DNA of 64,000 bases, taken from Janthinobacterium agaricidamnosum (GTDB taxonomy: Bacteria; Pseudomonadota; Gammaproteobacteria; Burkholderiales; Burkholderiaceae_D). The stretch's first letter is position 1. The number at the start of each line of letters is the position of its first letter. Location of the stretch: the NCBI RefSeq assembly GCF_003667705.1, contig NZ_CP033019.1:4464001-4528000 (forward strand), given 5' to 3'. The notes under the pieces were generated by a model. That model saw only the letters and a program-made list of their open reading frames with translations, did not search any database and was not told the origin of the DNA. Positions 18,638-27,109 of the stretch are shown here, one piece after another. Made by a program: the position numbers and the translations under genes.

Positions 18638-19534
18638 ATGAATATTTACGAAATCAAAGTAGTCAGCGACAAGGCCATGCAAGTGGGCGAATGCCCGCTC
18701 TGGCATGGCAAGGAAGCGGCCCTGTACTGGGTCGACATCGATGGCCGCGCCGTGCACCGGCTGCACCCGGCCAGTGGCAAGCATGCGCAGTGGACCATGC
18801 CGACAGAACCGTCGGCGCTGGCCATCAACGCCGGCGGCGGCCTGATCGTCGCCCTGCGCAGCGGCTTTGCCCACCTCGACACGAAGACGGGCAGCCTGGC
18901 GCACATCGCGCCGGCGCCGTTCGACATGACCACCACGCGCTTCAACGACGGCAAGGTTGACCCGGCCGGCCGTTTCTGGGTCGGCACGATTTTCGAGCCG
19001 CGCAACACTGACGCAGCGGAAATGTTCGTGCTGGAAAAGGGACAAGTACGCAAGGTCTGGTCGGGCGGCATGACCGTGTCGAACGGCCTGGGCTTCAGTC
19101 CCGACGGGCGCACCATGTATCACTCGGATACCACCACGCACCGCATCGACCGTTTCGACTTCGATGCGGCCACGGGAGCCATTTCCGCGCCACAACCGTT
19201 CCAGCGCTTTTCCATGGACAAGAAAGCGTTCGATTACGGCGGGCGTCCCGATGGCGCGGCCGTCGACAGCGAAGGCAATTACTGGTCGGCCATGTTTGAA
19301 GGCGGCAAGATCTTGCGCTTCGCCCCCGATGGCCATTTGCTGGGCGAAATTACCGTGCCCGTGCGCTGCCCCACCATGGTGACGTTCGGCGGCCCCGACC
19401 TGCGCACCCTGTACATCACCAGCGCCAGCCACAACCGCTCGGCAGCAGAAATCGCCGACTACCCGTTGACGGGTCACGTGCTGTCCGTGCGCGTGGACGT
19501 GGCGGGCCAGCCGGAAACGCCTTACCAGGCGTAA
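18638..19534 (+). CDS. SMP-30/gluconolactonase-family lactonase
   Basis: A 298-residue six-bladed beta-propeller of the SMP-30/LRE family, calcium-dependent sugar lactonases. The metal ligands are visible: Glu in GECPLW (about residue 15), Asn in TVSNGLGFSPDG (about 147-158), and Asp in GRPDGAAVDSEG (about 205). GKVDPAGRFWVGT supports the fold. The start follows TTGAGGTTT. It is probably co-transcribed with pgi. The substrate could be glucono-, 6-phosphoglucono- or another sugar lactone; the family does not settle that. Confidence 0.85.
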   Translation: MNIYEIKVVSDKAMQVGECPLWHGKEAALYWVDIDGRAVHRLHPASGKHAQWTMPTEPSALAINAGGGLIVALRSGFAHLDTKTGSLAHIAPAPFDMTTTRFNDGKVDPAGRFWVGTIFEPRNTDAAEMFVLEKGQVRKVWSGGMTVSNGLGFSPDGRTMYHSDTTTHRIDRFDFDAATGAISAPQPFQRFSMDKKAFDYGGRPDGAAVDSEGNYWSAMFEGGKILRFAPDGHLLGEITVPVRCPTMVTFGGPDLRTLYITSASHNRSAAEIADYPLTGHVLSVRVDVAGQPETPYQA

Positions 19535-19547
19535 CACGGTCAGGTAT

Positions 19548-19586
19548 GAAAAAGCGCCGGCACCCGCGAGGGTCCGGCGCTTTTTT
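19548..19586 (+). terminator. Rho-independent terminator after SMP-30 gene
   Basis: A stem AAGCGCCGG paired with CCGGCGCTT across a loop, flanked by an A run and a T run (TTTTTT). It starts about 14 bases after the lactonase stop and can serve both strands, so it may also affect the convergent cheV. Confidence 0.85.
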
Positions 19587-19598
19587 AACGCTCACGTA

Positions 19599-19665
19599 GG
19601 TCGGATTAGCGGGGCAAGGCCCCGCGTAATCCGACAACAGTGTTGGCCATGGTGCCGTCGGATTA
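19599..19665. repeat. GTCGGATTA palindromic repeat overlapping cheV stop
   Basis: Half-sites GTCGGATTA at 19600-19608 and TAATCCGAC at 19627-19635 form a hairpin extended by GCGGGGC/GCCCCGC with a three-base loop. A third GTCGGATTA lies at 19657-19665, where its TTA is the complement of the cheV stop TAA. Similar GTCGGATTA elements are common in betaproteobacterial intergenic DNA, from memory. Confidence 0.8.
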
Positions 19666-20616
19666 CCGCGACAGCACCTTGCGGATCGTCTCGGCCAATT
19701 CAGCCGCGACGAACTTGGCCACATAACCGTCGGCGCCCACGCCCTTGACGTGGTCTTCGTTGGTCGAGCCCGTCAGCGACGAGTGGATCACCACGGGAAT
19801 GTTGGAGAAGCGGCCATCGTTCTTGATGTTGCGCGTCAGGGTAAAGCCGTCCATTTCCGGCATTTCCAGGTCGGTCAGCACCAGCGCGACCTTGTCTTTC
19901 GCCGTCTTGCCTTCCGTGGCCGCCTGGGCCGAGATCGCTTGCAGGCGCTCCCACGCTTCCTTGCCCGTCTTGGTCATGATGAAAGGCACGCCCATCGCTT
20001 CGAGGCCCTTTTCGATCAACGAGCGGGCCAGCGAGGAATCGTCGGCCGCGAGAATCACGGCGCCGGCCGGCAAGCGCACTTGCGGGCCGATGCTGTTTTC
20101 GTCCACGTCCGGGTCGCCCGACGGCAGCACGTTGCGCAGGATTTGCTCCACGTCCAGCACTTGCGCCAGGCGGGTCTTGTCCGTGTCGCCATCGAGGCGG
20201 GCGATGCTGGTGACGAGGCCGCCGCCGACGCTCGATTCGGCCGACAAGACCTGATTCCACTCGAGGCGCACGATTTCATCGACCTCTTCCACGGCAAACG
20301 CCTGTGTCGAGCGGGCAAATTCCGTCACCATCAGGATCTTCAAGCCGCTGCTCTTGCAACCGACCGCCATCGGCAAGTCGATCACGGGAACGATCTGACC
20401 ACGGATATTGACCACGCCCAGCATGTGCGGGTGCGAACCAGCCACCGCCGTGATGGCCGGCATTTCCATGATTTCACGGACTTTGAACACATTGATGCCG
20501 AACAGTTCGCGGCTGGCCGAGTGATCACTGGTCCCCAGCTTGAACAGGAACAGTTCGAATTTGTTATTGCCTGTCAGGCTGGTGCGTTCATCGACATCTT
20601 GCTGCATTGAATTCAT
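19663..20616 (-). CDS. cheV: CheV-type chemotaxis coupling protein
   Basis: A 317-residue CheW-receiver fusion. Residues about 20-170 are CheW-like (FGINVFKVREIMEMP, then VVNIRGQIVPVIDLP). Residues about 195-315 are a receiver with the acidic pair in AADDSS, phospho-acceptor Asp in VLTDLEMPEMDGF and Lys in YVAKF. CheV couples receptors to CheA and adapts by phosphorylation. The final codons and stop are formed by an intergenic repeat. It interrupts the sugar-metabolism cluster and is divergent from zwf. Confidence 0.93.
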   Translation of the reverse strand: MNSMQQDVDERTSLTGNNKFELFLFKLGTSDHSASRELFGINVFKVREIMEMPAITAVAGSHPHMLGVVNIRGQIVPVIDLPMAVGCKSSGLKILMVTEFARSTQAFAVEEVDEIVRLEWNQVLSAESSVGGGLVTSIARLDGDTDKTRLAQVLDVEQILRNVLPSGDPDVDENSIGPQVRLPAGAVILAADDSSLARSLIEKGLEAMGVPFIMTKTGKEAWERLQAISAQAATEGKTAKDKVALVLTDLEMPEMDGFTLTRNIKNDGRFSNIPVVIHSSLTGSTNEDHVKGVGADGYVAKFVAAELAETIRKVLSR

Positions 20617-21045
20617 TGTGTCCCCTTGAGCCGTCTTGTAAAGTTAAGTCGCCCGCCCCTGATGCTGCGGACAGTGCGGACTGCACGTCGCATGGACGCC
20701 GGACGGCGGGTTTGGGGCATGGCCGGCGCTAACGGTGCAGTGTATATCGTACAACTTCATACAACCAATAGTTGCTATCGATTCGAGCTTGAATTATACG
20801 TTTTTTTACTTTCTTCAAAGCTACTTTACGCTGCCAACGGCGATCCTGACAGCATTTCTTGATTTCCTTGTTGCTACAGCGCAAATGATGACGGAGAGAA
20901 TCGAAAATTTCCCTGGCAACCATGGTTGCTTTGCAAAGCCGATAACCAGCATGACGCTGCGCCGGCGCCGGCGAACGGCATATAATGGCCATGCCGGCAT
21001 CGCAGGCAGGCATACCGGGCAAAATGGCGACGGCAGCGGATGGAA

Positions 21046-21060
21046 TGTAGTAAAATTTCT
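21046..21060 (+). promoter_or_regulatory. HexR-like operator upstream of zwf (distal)
   Basis: TGTAGTAAAATTTCT. Its first 14 bases are identical to the edd site on the opposite strand at 16650-16664. It lies about 120 bases upstream of the zwf ATG. Confidence 0.65.
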
Positions 21061-21077
21061 TGCAATTGCCTGTTCTA

Positions 21078-21092
21078 CGTAGTAAATTTACA
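21078..21092 (+). promoter_or_regulatory. HexR-like operator upstream of zwf (proximal)
   Basis: CGTAGTAAATTTACA, spaced 32 bases (about three helical turns) from the distal site. It lies just before a TATAGT at 21101 that could be a -10 box, a position suited to repression. Confidence 0.65.
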
Positions 21093-21178
21093 CCATCGAT
21101 TATAGTAGCGACAGACTGGCACTTCCGGTCGGCTTTCTCCCCGCTCCGGCCCTTTTACTTTTGCGACGACACTCACTT

Positions 21179-22651
21179 ATGGCACTTACCGATTTTGACC
21201 TGGTCCTGTTTGGCGGCAGCGGCGATTTAGCAATGCGCAAGTTGTTGCCTGCAATGTATGCGCGCGACGTCGCGAACGATTTGCCGCCGACGGCGCGCAT
21301 CATCTGTGTGGGCCGCCAGGACAGCGGCCAGGATGCCTTCCTGAAAATGGTGGAGACCAATTCGCGTCCCCACATCAAGGCCAGCACCCTGAACGCCGCC
21401 ACCTGGAGCAAGTTCTGCGCACGCATCGTGTACGTGTCGCTCAACGCCAGCGATGCGGCCACGTACGCGCCGCTGGTCGAAGCGCTGCGCGGCGACGCCG
21501 ACCTGACGCGCGTGTACTACCTGGCGACGCCGCCGCATCTGTTTGCCTTGATCTGCGACAACCTGGAAGACAACGGTCTGGTCACGCCGAATTCGCGCGT
21601 GGTGCTGGAAAAGCCGCTGGGCCGCGACCTGGCCAGCGCCAAGCAGATCAATGCCGAAGTGGGCAAGGTCTTCCAGGAATCGCAGATCTACCGTATCGAC
21701 CATTACCTGGGCAAGGAAACCGTGCAGAACTTGCTGGCCCTGCGCTTCGGCAACATCCTGTTCGAACCGCTGTGGCGCCGCGAATGGATTTCCGACGTGC
21801 AGATCACCATCGCCGAAAAGCTGGGCGTGGGCAACCGCATGGGTTACTACGACACCTCGGGCGCGCTGCGCGACATGCTGCAAAACCACTTGCTGCAACT
21901 GCTGTGCATCGTCGCCATGGAACCGCCGACCTCGATCGCGCCGGACGCCGTGCGCGATGAAAAGCTACAAGTGCTGCGCTCGCTGAAAAAATTCACACCG
22001 ACCACCCTGGCGCAAAACATCGTGCGCGGCCAGTACCGCGCCGGCCACGTCGACGGCGCCACCGTGCCGAGCTACCGCGACGAGCCCGATGCGCCGGAAC
22101 ATTCGCGCACCGAAACCTTCGTCGCGCTGAAGGCGGAAATCGACACCTGGCGCTGGGCCGGCGTGCCGTTCTACCTGCGCACGGGCAAGCGCATGGCCGA
22201 CAGCCTGGCCGAGATCGTCGTGCGCTTCAAGCAAATTCCGCATTCGATCTTCAACCAGCCGACGTCGAGCTTCCAGCCGAACTGCCTGGTGATCCGTTTG
22301 CAGCCGGACGAAGGCTTGCGCATGAACCTGATGGCGAAAACCCCGGGCGACGGCATGCGCTTGAAACCGGCGGAACTGGAACTCGATTTCCGCGAATCGT
22401 TCAAGACCCCACGCATGGACGCCTACGAGCGTTTGCTGCTCGACGTCCTGCGCGGCCAGCTGACCCTGTTCATGCGCGGCGACGAACTGGAAGCGGCCTG
22501 GGAATGGGTCGAGCCGATTCTCGACAGCTGGGAACAGAACGACAGCGCGCCGATTCCGTACACGGCCGGCACCTGGGGCCCCGCGGCCGCCAGCGCCCTG
22601 ATCGGCCGCGACGGCTTGCAGTGGCGTGAAGAGGCCTTGCCAGAGGACTGA
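21179..22651 (+). CDS. zwf: Glucose-6-phosphate 1-dehydrogenase
   Basis: A 490-residue NADP-dependent enzyme oxidising glucose 6-phosphate to 6-phosphogluconolactone, the entry to the Entner-Doudoroff and pentose phosphate routes. The coenzyme fold reads VLFGGSGDLAMRKLLP (about residues 10-25). The active-site motif RIDHYLGKETVQN lies near 178-190, and FYLRTGKRM is near 334. The ATG at 21179 gives the usual N-terminus; an earlier GTG-like start adds six residues. Two HexR-like sites precede it. No pgl gene follows; hexR is next. Confidence 0.96.
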   Translation: MALTDFDLVLFGGSGDLAMRKLLPAMYARDVANDLPPTARIICVGRQDSGQDAFLKMVETNSRPHIKASTLNAATWSKFCARIVYVSLNASDAATYAPLVEALRGDADLTRVYYLATPPHLFALICDNLEDNGLVTPNSRVVLEKPLGRDLASAKQINAEVGKVFQESQIYRIDHYLGKETVQNLLALRFGNILFEPLWRREWISDVQITIAEKLGVGNRMGYYDTSGALRDMLQNHLLQLLCIVAMEPPTSIAPDAVRDEKLQVLRSLKKFTPTTLAQNIVRGQYRAGHVDGATVPSYRDEPDAPEHSRTETFVALKAEIDTWRWAGVPFYLRTGKRMADSLAEIVVRFKQIPHSIFNQPTSSFQPNCLVIRLQPDEGLRMNLMAKTPGDGMRLKPAELELDFRESFKTPRMDAYERLLLDVLRGQLTLFMRGDELEAAWEWVEPILDSWEQNDSAPIPYTAGTWGPAAASALIGRDGLQWREEALPED

Positions 22652-22691
22652 AGCCGTTAAGATTTGGCTTAACCCTGAACGGCGAAATACT

Positions 22692-22718
22692 GGGGTCGGA
22701 CCCTGAGGGTCCGACCCC
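22692..22718. repeat. GGGGTC-RGACCC palindrome, copy 1 (zwf/hexR)
   Basis: A perfect 12-base inverted repeat, ggggtcggaccc / gggtccgacccc, with a TGA loop. It lies in the 130-base gap between zwf and hexR. The right flank (actttgc..tggggtgaaaag) resembles that of copy 2. It may also act as a terminator-like hairpin for zwf. Related copies are at 23650 and 38336. Confidence 0.9.
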
Positions 22719-22781
22719 GGAACTTTGCTTTTGGGGTGAAAAGGACGCAAACTTACGGCATTACTGCCAGAAGATCAATCA

Positions 22782-23636
22782 ATGCTACTCGATTCCATCC
22801 GCACCCAGCTCGATTCGCTCTCCAAGTCGGAGAAAAAGGTCGCGCTGGCCGTGCTAGACCAGCCCAACCAGACGGTCAGCCAGAACATCACGGCGCTGGC
22901 GAAAAGCGCGCAGGTGTCGGAACCGACCGTGGTGCGCTTTTGCCGCACCCTGGGCTATGACGGCTGGCATGAATTCAAGCTGAAACTGGCGCAGGGCCTG
23001 GCGCTGGCCATGCCGGGCGCGAACGAGCAGCCGGCGCAGGACGATCTGGCCGCCGACCTGGTGAATAAAATCTGCAGCCGCTCGATCAATACCCTGCTCG
23101 ACCTGCGCAACAACCTGAATCCGGAAGCGATCCAGCGCGCGCTCGACATCCTGTCGCGCGCCAGCAAGATCGAATTCTATGGCCAGGGCACGTCGGGCAT
23201 CGTGGCGGCCGACGCGCAGCACAAGTTCTTCCGCTCGGGCGTACCGACGGTGGCCTACAGCGACCCGAACATCCACAGCATCGCGGCGGCCCTGCTGCGC
23301 GGCGGCGACTGCCTGGTGGCCATCTCGCAGCGCGGCAACAGCCCCGCCCTGGTGCGCTCCGTGAAACTGGCGCGCCGCGGCGGCGCCGACGTCGTCGTGC
23401 TGGCCCCATCGGGCACGCCGCTGGCCGACCTGGCCACCGTGCTGATCCCGATCGACCTGGTCTTCAACACCGACCCCTACACGCCCATTTCGGCGCGCCT
23501 GGCCTACCTGGTCGTGATCGACGTGCTGGCCGTGGGCCTGGCCCTGCAACGGGGACCGGAATTCCGCAAGAAGATGCAGAATGCGCAAAAGGCGCTGCAG
23601 GAATTCGACATGCAGTTTGATTCGTTTATCGGCTAA
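22782..23636 (+). CDS. hexR: RpiR-family regulator HexR
   Basis: A 284-residue RpiR/HexR-type regulator. Residues about 1-77 are the helix-turn-helix ([22 protein letters not shown], then [18 protein letters not shown]). Residues about 125-255 are a sugar isomerase (SIS) domain ([30 protein letters not shown]) that would sense a phosphosugar such as KDPG. HexR proteins repress zwf, edd-eda and related genes. Its place between zwf and tal, and the four candidate operators nearby, support that role. Confidence 0.9.
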   Translation: MLLDSIRTQLDSLSKSEKKVALAVLDQPNQTVSQNITALAKSAQVSEPTVVRFCRTLGYDGWHEFKLKLAQGLALAMPGANEQPAQDDLAADLVNKICSRSINTLLDLRNNLNPEAIQRALDILSRASKIEFYGQGTSGIVAADAQHKFFRSGVPTVAYSDPNIHSIAAALLRGGDCLVAISQRGNSPALVRSVKLARRGGADVVVLAPSGTPLADLATVLIPIDLVFNTDPYTPISARLAYLVVIDVLAVGLALQRGPEFRKKMQNAQKALQEFDMQFDSFIG

Positions 23637-23649
23637 AAAGCGGCAATCC

Positions 23650-23676
23650 GGGGCCAGACCCGCCGGGTCCGACCCC
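23650..23676. repeat. GGGGTC-RGACCC palindrome, copy 2 (hexR/tal)
   Basis: ggggccagaccc / gggtccgacccc with a GCC loop; two positions of the 12-base stem are mismatched. It begins 13 bases after the hexR stop and 90 bases before tal. The flank to its right matches copy 1 at about 17 of 25 positions. Confidence 0.85.
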
Positions 23677-23766
23677 GGCACTTTAGCCCTTGGGTTAAAA
23701 GCGCCGCCACCGTCCCGCATTCGGTACAATACCCTGGCAAGCCCATTCACTCTTTCCTGTGCAGCC

Positions 23767-24702
23767 ATGAACCAACTCGAACAACTGAAGCAATTTACTA
23801 CCGTGGTGGCCGACACCGGCGACTTCCAATCGATCCAGGCCTACACGCCGCGCGATGCGACGACGAATCCGTCGTTGATCCTGAAGGCCGTGCAGAAGGA
23901 TGAATACAAGCCGCTGCTGGAAAAGGCCGTGCGCGACCATCCGAACGCCTCGACCACCGAGATCATCGACCGCCTGCTGATCGCCTTTGGCGTGGAAATC
24001 CTGCAAACCATCCCCGGCCGCGTCTCCACCGAGGTCGATGCGCGCCTGTCGTTTGACACGCAGGGCACGGTGGCCAAGGGCCGCGACCTGATCGCCCTGT
24101 ATTCGAACGCGGGCATTGCCCGCGAGCGCGTGCTGATCAAGATCGCCTCCACCTGGGAAGGCATCCGCGCCGCCGCCATCCTGGAAAAGGAAGGCATCCG
24201 CTGCAACATGACCCTGCTGTTCTCGCTGGCCCAGGCGATTGCCTGCGCCGAAGCGGGCGCCCAGCTCATTTCCCCGTTCGTCGGCCGCATCTACGACTGG
24301 TACAAGAAATCGACGGGCATCGACTACATGGGCGCGGAAGACCCGGGCGTGCAATCGGTGCGCCGCATCTACAATTACTACCGCAAGTTCGGCTACAAGA
24401 CCGAGGTGATGGGCGCGAGCTTCCGCAACACCTCGCAAATCCTCGAACTGGCCGGCTGCGACCTGCTCACCATCAGCCCCGACCTGCTGCAAAAGCTGGC
24501 CGACAGCGATGCGCCGGTGGAACGCAAGCTGAGCGCCGAAGCGGCGCCATCGACCAACATCGTGCAAATGTCGCTGAACGAAGAAGCCTTCCGCTTCATG
24601 ATGAATGAAGACGCGATGGCGACGGAAAAACTGGCCGAAGGCATCCGCGCCTTCTGCGTCGATTCCGGCAAGCTGAAACAGATGATCGCGGCGCTGCGGT
24701 AA
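23767..24702 (+). CDS. tal: Transaldolase
   Basis: A 311-residue TalB-type transaldolase of the non-oxidative pentose phosphate pathway, cytoplasmic. The N-terminal [20 protein letters not shown] and [12 protein letters not shown] are typical. The Schiff-base Lys is in [11 protein letters not shown] (about residues 130-140), and [11 protein letters not shown] follows. The start at 23767 gives standard length; frames reading further upstream run into the hexR 3' end. It ends the sugar cluster with a strong terminator. Confidence 0.96.
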   Translation: MNQLEQLKQFTTVVADTGDFQSIQAYTPRDATTNPSLILKAVQKDEYKPLLEKAVRDHPNASTTEIIDRLLIAFGVEILQTIPGRVSTEVDARLSFDTQGTVAKGRDLIALYSNAGIARERVLIKIASTWEGIRAAAILEKEGIRCNMTLLFSLAQAIACAEAGAQLISPFVGRIYDWYKKSTGIDYMGAEDPGVQSVRRIYNYYRKFGYKTEVMGASFRNTSQILELAGCDLLTISPDLLQKLADSDAPVERKLSAEAAPSTNIVQMSLNEEAFRFMMNEDAMATEKLAEGIRAFCVDSGKLKQMIAALR

Positions 24703-24722
24703 TCGCATCATTACGACGGGCG

Positions 24723-24766
24723 AAAAAAAGCGGCGCCGTGCATTGCACGGACGCCGCTTTTTTTAT
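24723..24766 (+). terminator. Rho-independent terminator after tal
   Basis: An A-rich lead, then an AAGCGGCG-type arm pairing with CGCCGCTT around a GTGCATTGCAC inner hairpin, followed by a run of T. It begins about 20 bases after the tal stop. Confidence 0.85.
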
Positions 24767-24856
24767 TCTAGTCGTCCTCGTTGGCCTCAGGGCGACTGAC
24801 GGCACCATTGCGAGCGGCCGCAAATCACGACGCGCAGCAGGTGCCGTCAGGCGTCA

Positions 24857-25708
24857 TCAAGAGCAACGGAAGGTGGCCACGCCCTGGTAGTTGGCGCCAT
24901 TCGCCAGCTGCGCCTTGTAGGCGGCGATCAGCAGATAGCGGCCAGCGCCGCCGTCGCCCAGCATCAGCTGCGCGCCCGTGCCATTCGACAGGTAGCCACC
25001 GGTGATGCTGCTCGACGCGGCCGACGCCATGGTCGTCGAAGCCGATACCTTGCCCGTGCTGCCGCCGGCGCTGGCGTCGATGGCCAGCACGACCTTGGCG
25101 CCCGAGGCATCGAAGGACATGCTGGCAGTGCCGCTGGCCGTGCCGAAGTTGGCGGTCGACGAGACGCTGCTGCCGCCCGTATAGCTAGGCGCCGTGAACG
25201 TGCCCGCATCGCAGGTGAAGGTGCCGGTCGCTGGCAGCGCGGCGAGCACGTTATAGGCGACGTAATGCCCACTGGCATTGTTGCCGCTCAACGTAGTGGC
25301 GCCCGTACTATTGCTGAACGCGCCCTTGAACCAGCGTCCCTGCGCAAAGGCCGCGTCGCCGCTGATTTCGCGCGTCACGGCCGGGTTGCCGGTGAAGACG
25401 ATGCCGCTGATCGTGCTCAGGGCGCCGGAGGCATCCTGTACCAGCGGGCTGGCCTTGCCACTGCTCTGCAAGCCGATCGACGTAAAGATGTAGCGGCTGT
25501 TGTCGCCATTGGCGAAACGGGCGCTGACGGCACCCGTGTTTTCGCCGGTGGCCGTTGGCACGACGGGAACGACGGGCGCCACCGGATCGGCAGGCTTGGC
25601 CGTATTCACGACAGCCGTCGTGTCGGATGGGGAAGACGAACCGCCGCCACCGCAAGCGGCGAGCGAAGCGGCGATCAGGGTCAGAACAAAAGCGTGATTC
25701 AGTTGCAT
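24857..25708 (-). CDS. Predicted secreted lipoprotein, function unknown
   Basis: A 283-residue protein with a signal peptide ending LAAC (Cys about residue 19), followed by a Gly/Ser linker and a Pro/Val-rich segment to about residue 60. The remainder is Gly/Ser/Ala/Thr-rich, suggesting beta structure, with two Cys (CDAGTF and the terminal FRCS) that may form a disulphide. I do not recognise a family. The ATG at 25708 was chosen because it directly begins the signal peptide. It is a monocistronic gene convergent with tal. Confidence 0.75.
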   Translation of the reverse strand: MQLNHAFVLTLIAASLAACGGGGSSSPSDTTAVVNTAKPADPVAPVVPVVPTATGENTGAVSARFANGDNSRYIFTSIGLQSSGKASPLVQDASGALSTISGIVFTGNPAVTREISGDAAFAQGRWFKGAFSNSTGATTLSGNNASGHYVAYNVLAALPATGTFTCDAGTFTAPSYTGGSSVSSTANFGTASGTASMSFDASGAKVVLAIDASAGGSTGKVSASTTMASAASSSITGGYLSNGTGAQLMLGDGGAGRYLLIAAYKAQLANGANYQGVATFRCS

Positions 25709-25913
25709 ATGATTCCAATAAAAAAAAGCAAGGCATAAGGAATCCTTGGCACATGCCAAAAATTCAACGTCCAATATTATGCAACATTTCTCAATAGAAT
25801 AGTTGCCTTAAAGAAATTTATTAATACTAACAATGTGACTATACCGAGCGCGTCTGTGCCGTGTCGCCGCGCTGGCGGTAAAATACCTGGCTACAGGCCG
25901 CCAGCGACTACTC

Positions 25914-26987
25914 ATGCAATCACCGATCACCATCCGCCTGGGCCGCCGCGCCCGGGCGCGCATCGCCGAAAACGGGGTGCGCGCCAGCGACATCGCCATC
26001 ATTCCCGCCGCTGCGGGCGGGCCGAAAGGCTTGATCCTGCACCAGCTCGATTGCTGGCTGTTCGGCGACTTCCTGCCGCAGGCACCGCGCCCGCGCCAGT
26101 TCGTCGGCGCCTCGATCGGCGCCTGGCGCATGGCCGCCGCCGTGTTCCCCGACCCGGTGGCCGCGCAGCGGCGCCTGGTGCGCGAATACGTGGGCCAGCG
26201 CTATCCCGACAAACCCGATGCGGCGCACGTGAGCCGCACGTGCCGCGCCCTGCTCGACGCCGTCCTCGACGGCCAGGATGCGCAACTGCTGCGGCATGAG
26301 CGCCATAGCCTGTCGGTGCTGGCCGTGCGCGGCATCGGCGCGCTGGCGCAGCCTGGCAAATGGCGCGACCGGCGCGGCTTCCTGCTGGCGGCCGCCGGCA
26401 ACGCCGTGGCGCGCGCGCGTCTGGCCGCCTCGCTGGAACGCACCGTGTTCCATGCCGGACCGGACGGCGCCAGCTGGCTGCGCTCGCGCTTCGACGCCTT
26501 TCATTCGCATTTCGTGCCGCTGGCGCAGGACAACCTGCGCGACGCGCTGCTCGCTTCCGGCTCCATCCCGCTGGTGCTCGACGCGGTCACGGACATCGCC
26601 GGCGCGCCGCCAGGGCGCTACTGGGACGGCGGCCTGGTCGACTATCATTTGCACCTGCCCTACCAGCGCGAACCGGACCTGGTGCTGTACCCGCATTTTG
26701 CCGACCATATCGTGCCGGGCTGGCTGGACAAGACCATGCCCTGGCGCCGCGCGCGCCGCGGCGATGGCGCACTCGACAACATGATCCTCGTCTCGCCCTC
26801 GCCCGCCTTCGTGGCCAGCCTGCCCAACGGCAAATTGCCGGACCGGCGCGACTTCCCCCATTACGGCCAGGACCACGCGGCGCGCATGCGCGACTGGCGC
26901 CGCGCCATCGCGGAAAGCGAGCGCATGGCGGCCGCCTTCGCCCGCTGGGCCGAGCAGCCGGACTTGCGCCAGGCGGGCGATCTGTAG
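25914..26987 (+). CDS. Patatin-like phospholipase family protein
   Basis: A 357-residue alpha/beta hydrolase of the patatin type. The oxyanion-hole stretch AAAGGPKGL (about residues 31-39) precedes the nucleophile elbow GASIGAW (about 65-71), the GxSxG motif. The catalytic Asp is in [10 protein letters not shown] (about 240). There is no signal peptide, so it is likely cytoplasmic or peripheral. Patatin-like enzymes hydrolyse acyl esters of lipids; the substrate here is unknown. It stands alone, with a divergent lipoprotein gene upstream. Confidence 0.85.
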   Translation: MQSPITIRLGRRARARIAENGVRASDIAIIPAAAGGPKGLILHQLDCWLFGDFLPQAPRPRQFVGASIGAWRMAAAVFPDPVAAQRRLVREYVGQRYPDKPDAAHVSRTCRALLDAVLDGQDAQLLRHERHSLSVLAVRGIGALAQPGKWRDRRGFLLAAAGNAVARARLAASLERTVFHAGPDGASWLRSRFDAFHSHFVPLAQDNLRDALLASGSIPLVLDAVTDIAGAPPGRYWDGGLVDYHLHLPYQREPDLVLYPHFADHIVPGWLDKTMPWRRARRGDGALDNMILVSPSPAFVASLPNGKLPDRRDFPHYGQDHAARMRDWRRAIAESERMAAAFARWAEQPDLRQAGDL

Positions 26988-27109
26988 CACGGGCGTGGCT
27001 GCAACAGGCGCAAAGACAAGCGCGCTTTTCCCTCGCCTCTTGGTCACTTATCAGTGCATACTATGTCGCACAGGCAACCTTTAATCTCTCTGCGACAGGA
27101 GTTCCAACC

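Larger units (their letters stand above)
20617..21178. promoter_or_regulatory. cheV/zwf divergent intergenic region
   Basis: This 562-base region has no convincing gene; the open frames in it are short and unlike known families. It is AT-richer around 20740-20930. A TATAAT occurs at 20981-20986 and TATAGT at 21101-21106, both possible -10 boxes toward zwf, but I cannot fix the matching -35 boxes. Two HexR-like sites lie at its right end (listed separately). Confidence 0.5.

Noticed and set aside
20729..21022. 97-codon - strand frame in the cheV/zwf gap
   Set aside because: No ribosome site, no recognised family, and it runs through a region with likely promoter elements.
26360..27109. Longer chemoreceptor reading frame starting inside the patatin gene
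   Set aside because: The added 250 residues are antiframe to the patatin gene and Arg/Ala-rich; the receptor N-terminus begins at 27110 behind a ribosome site.
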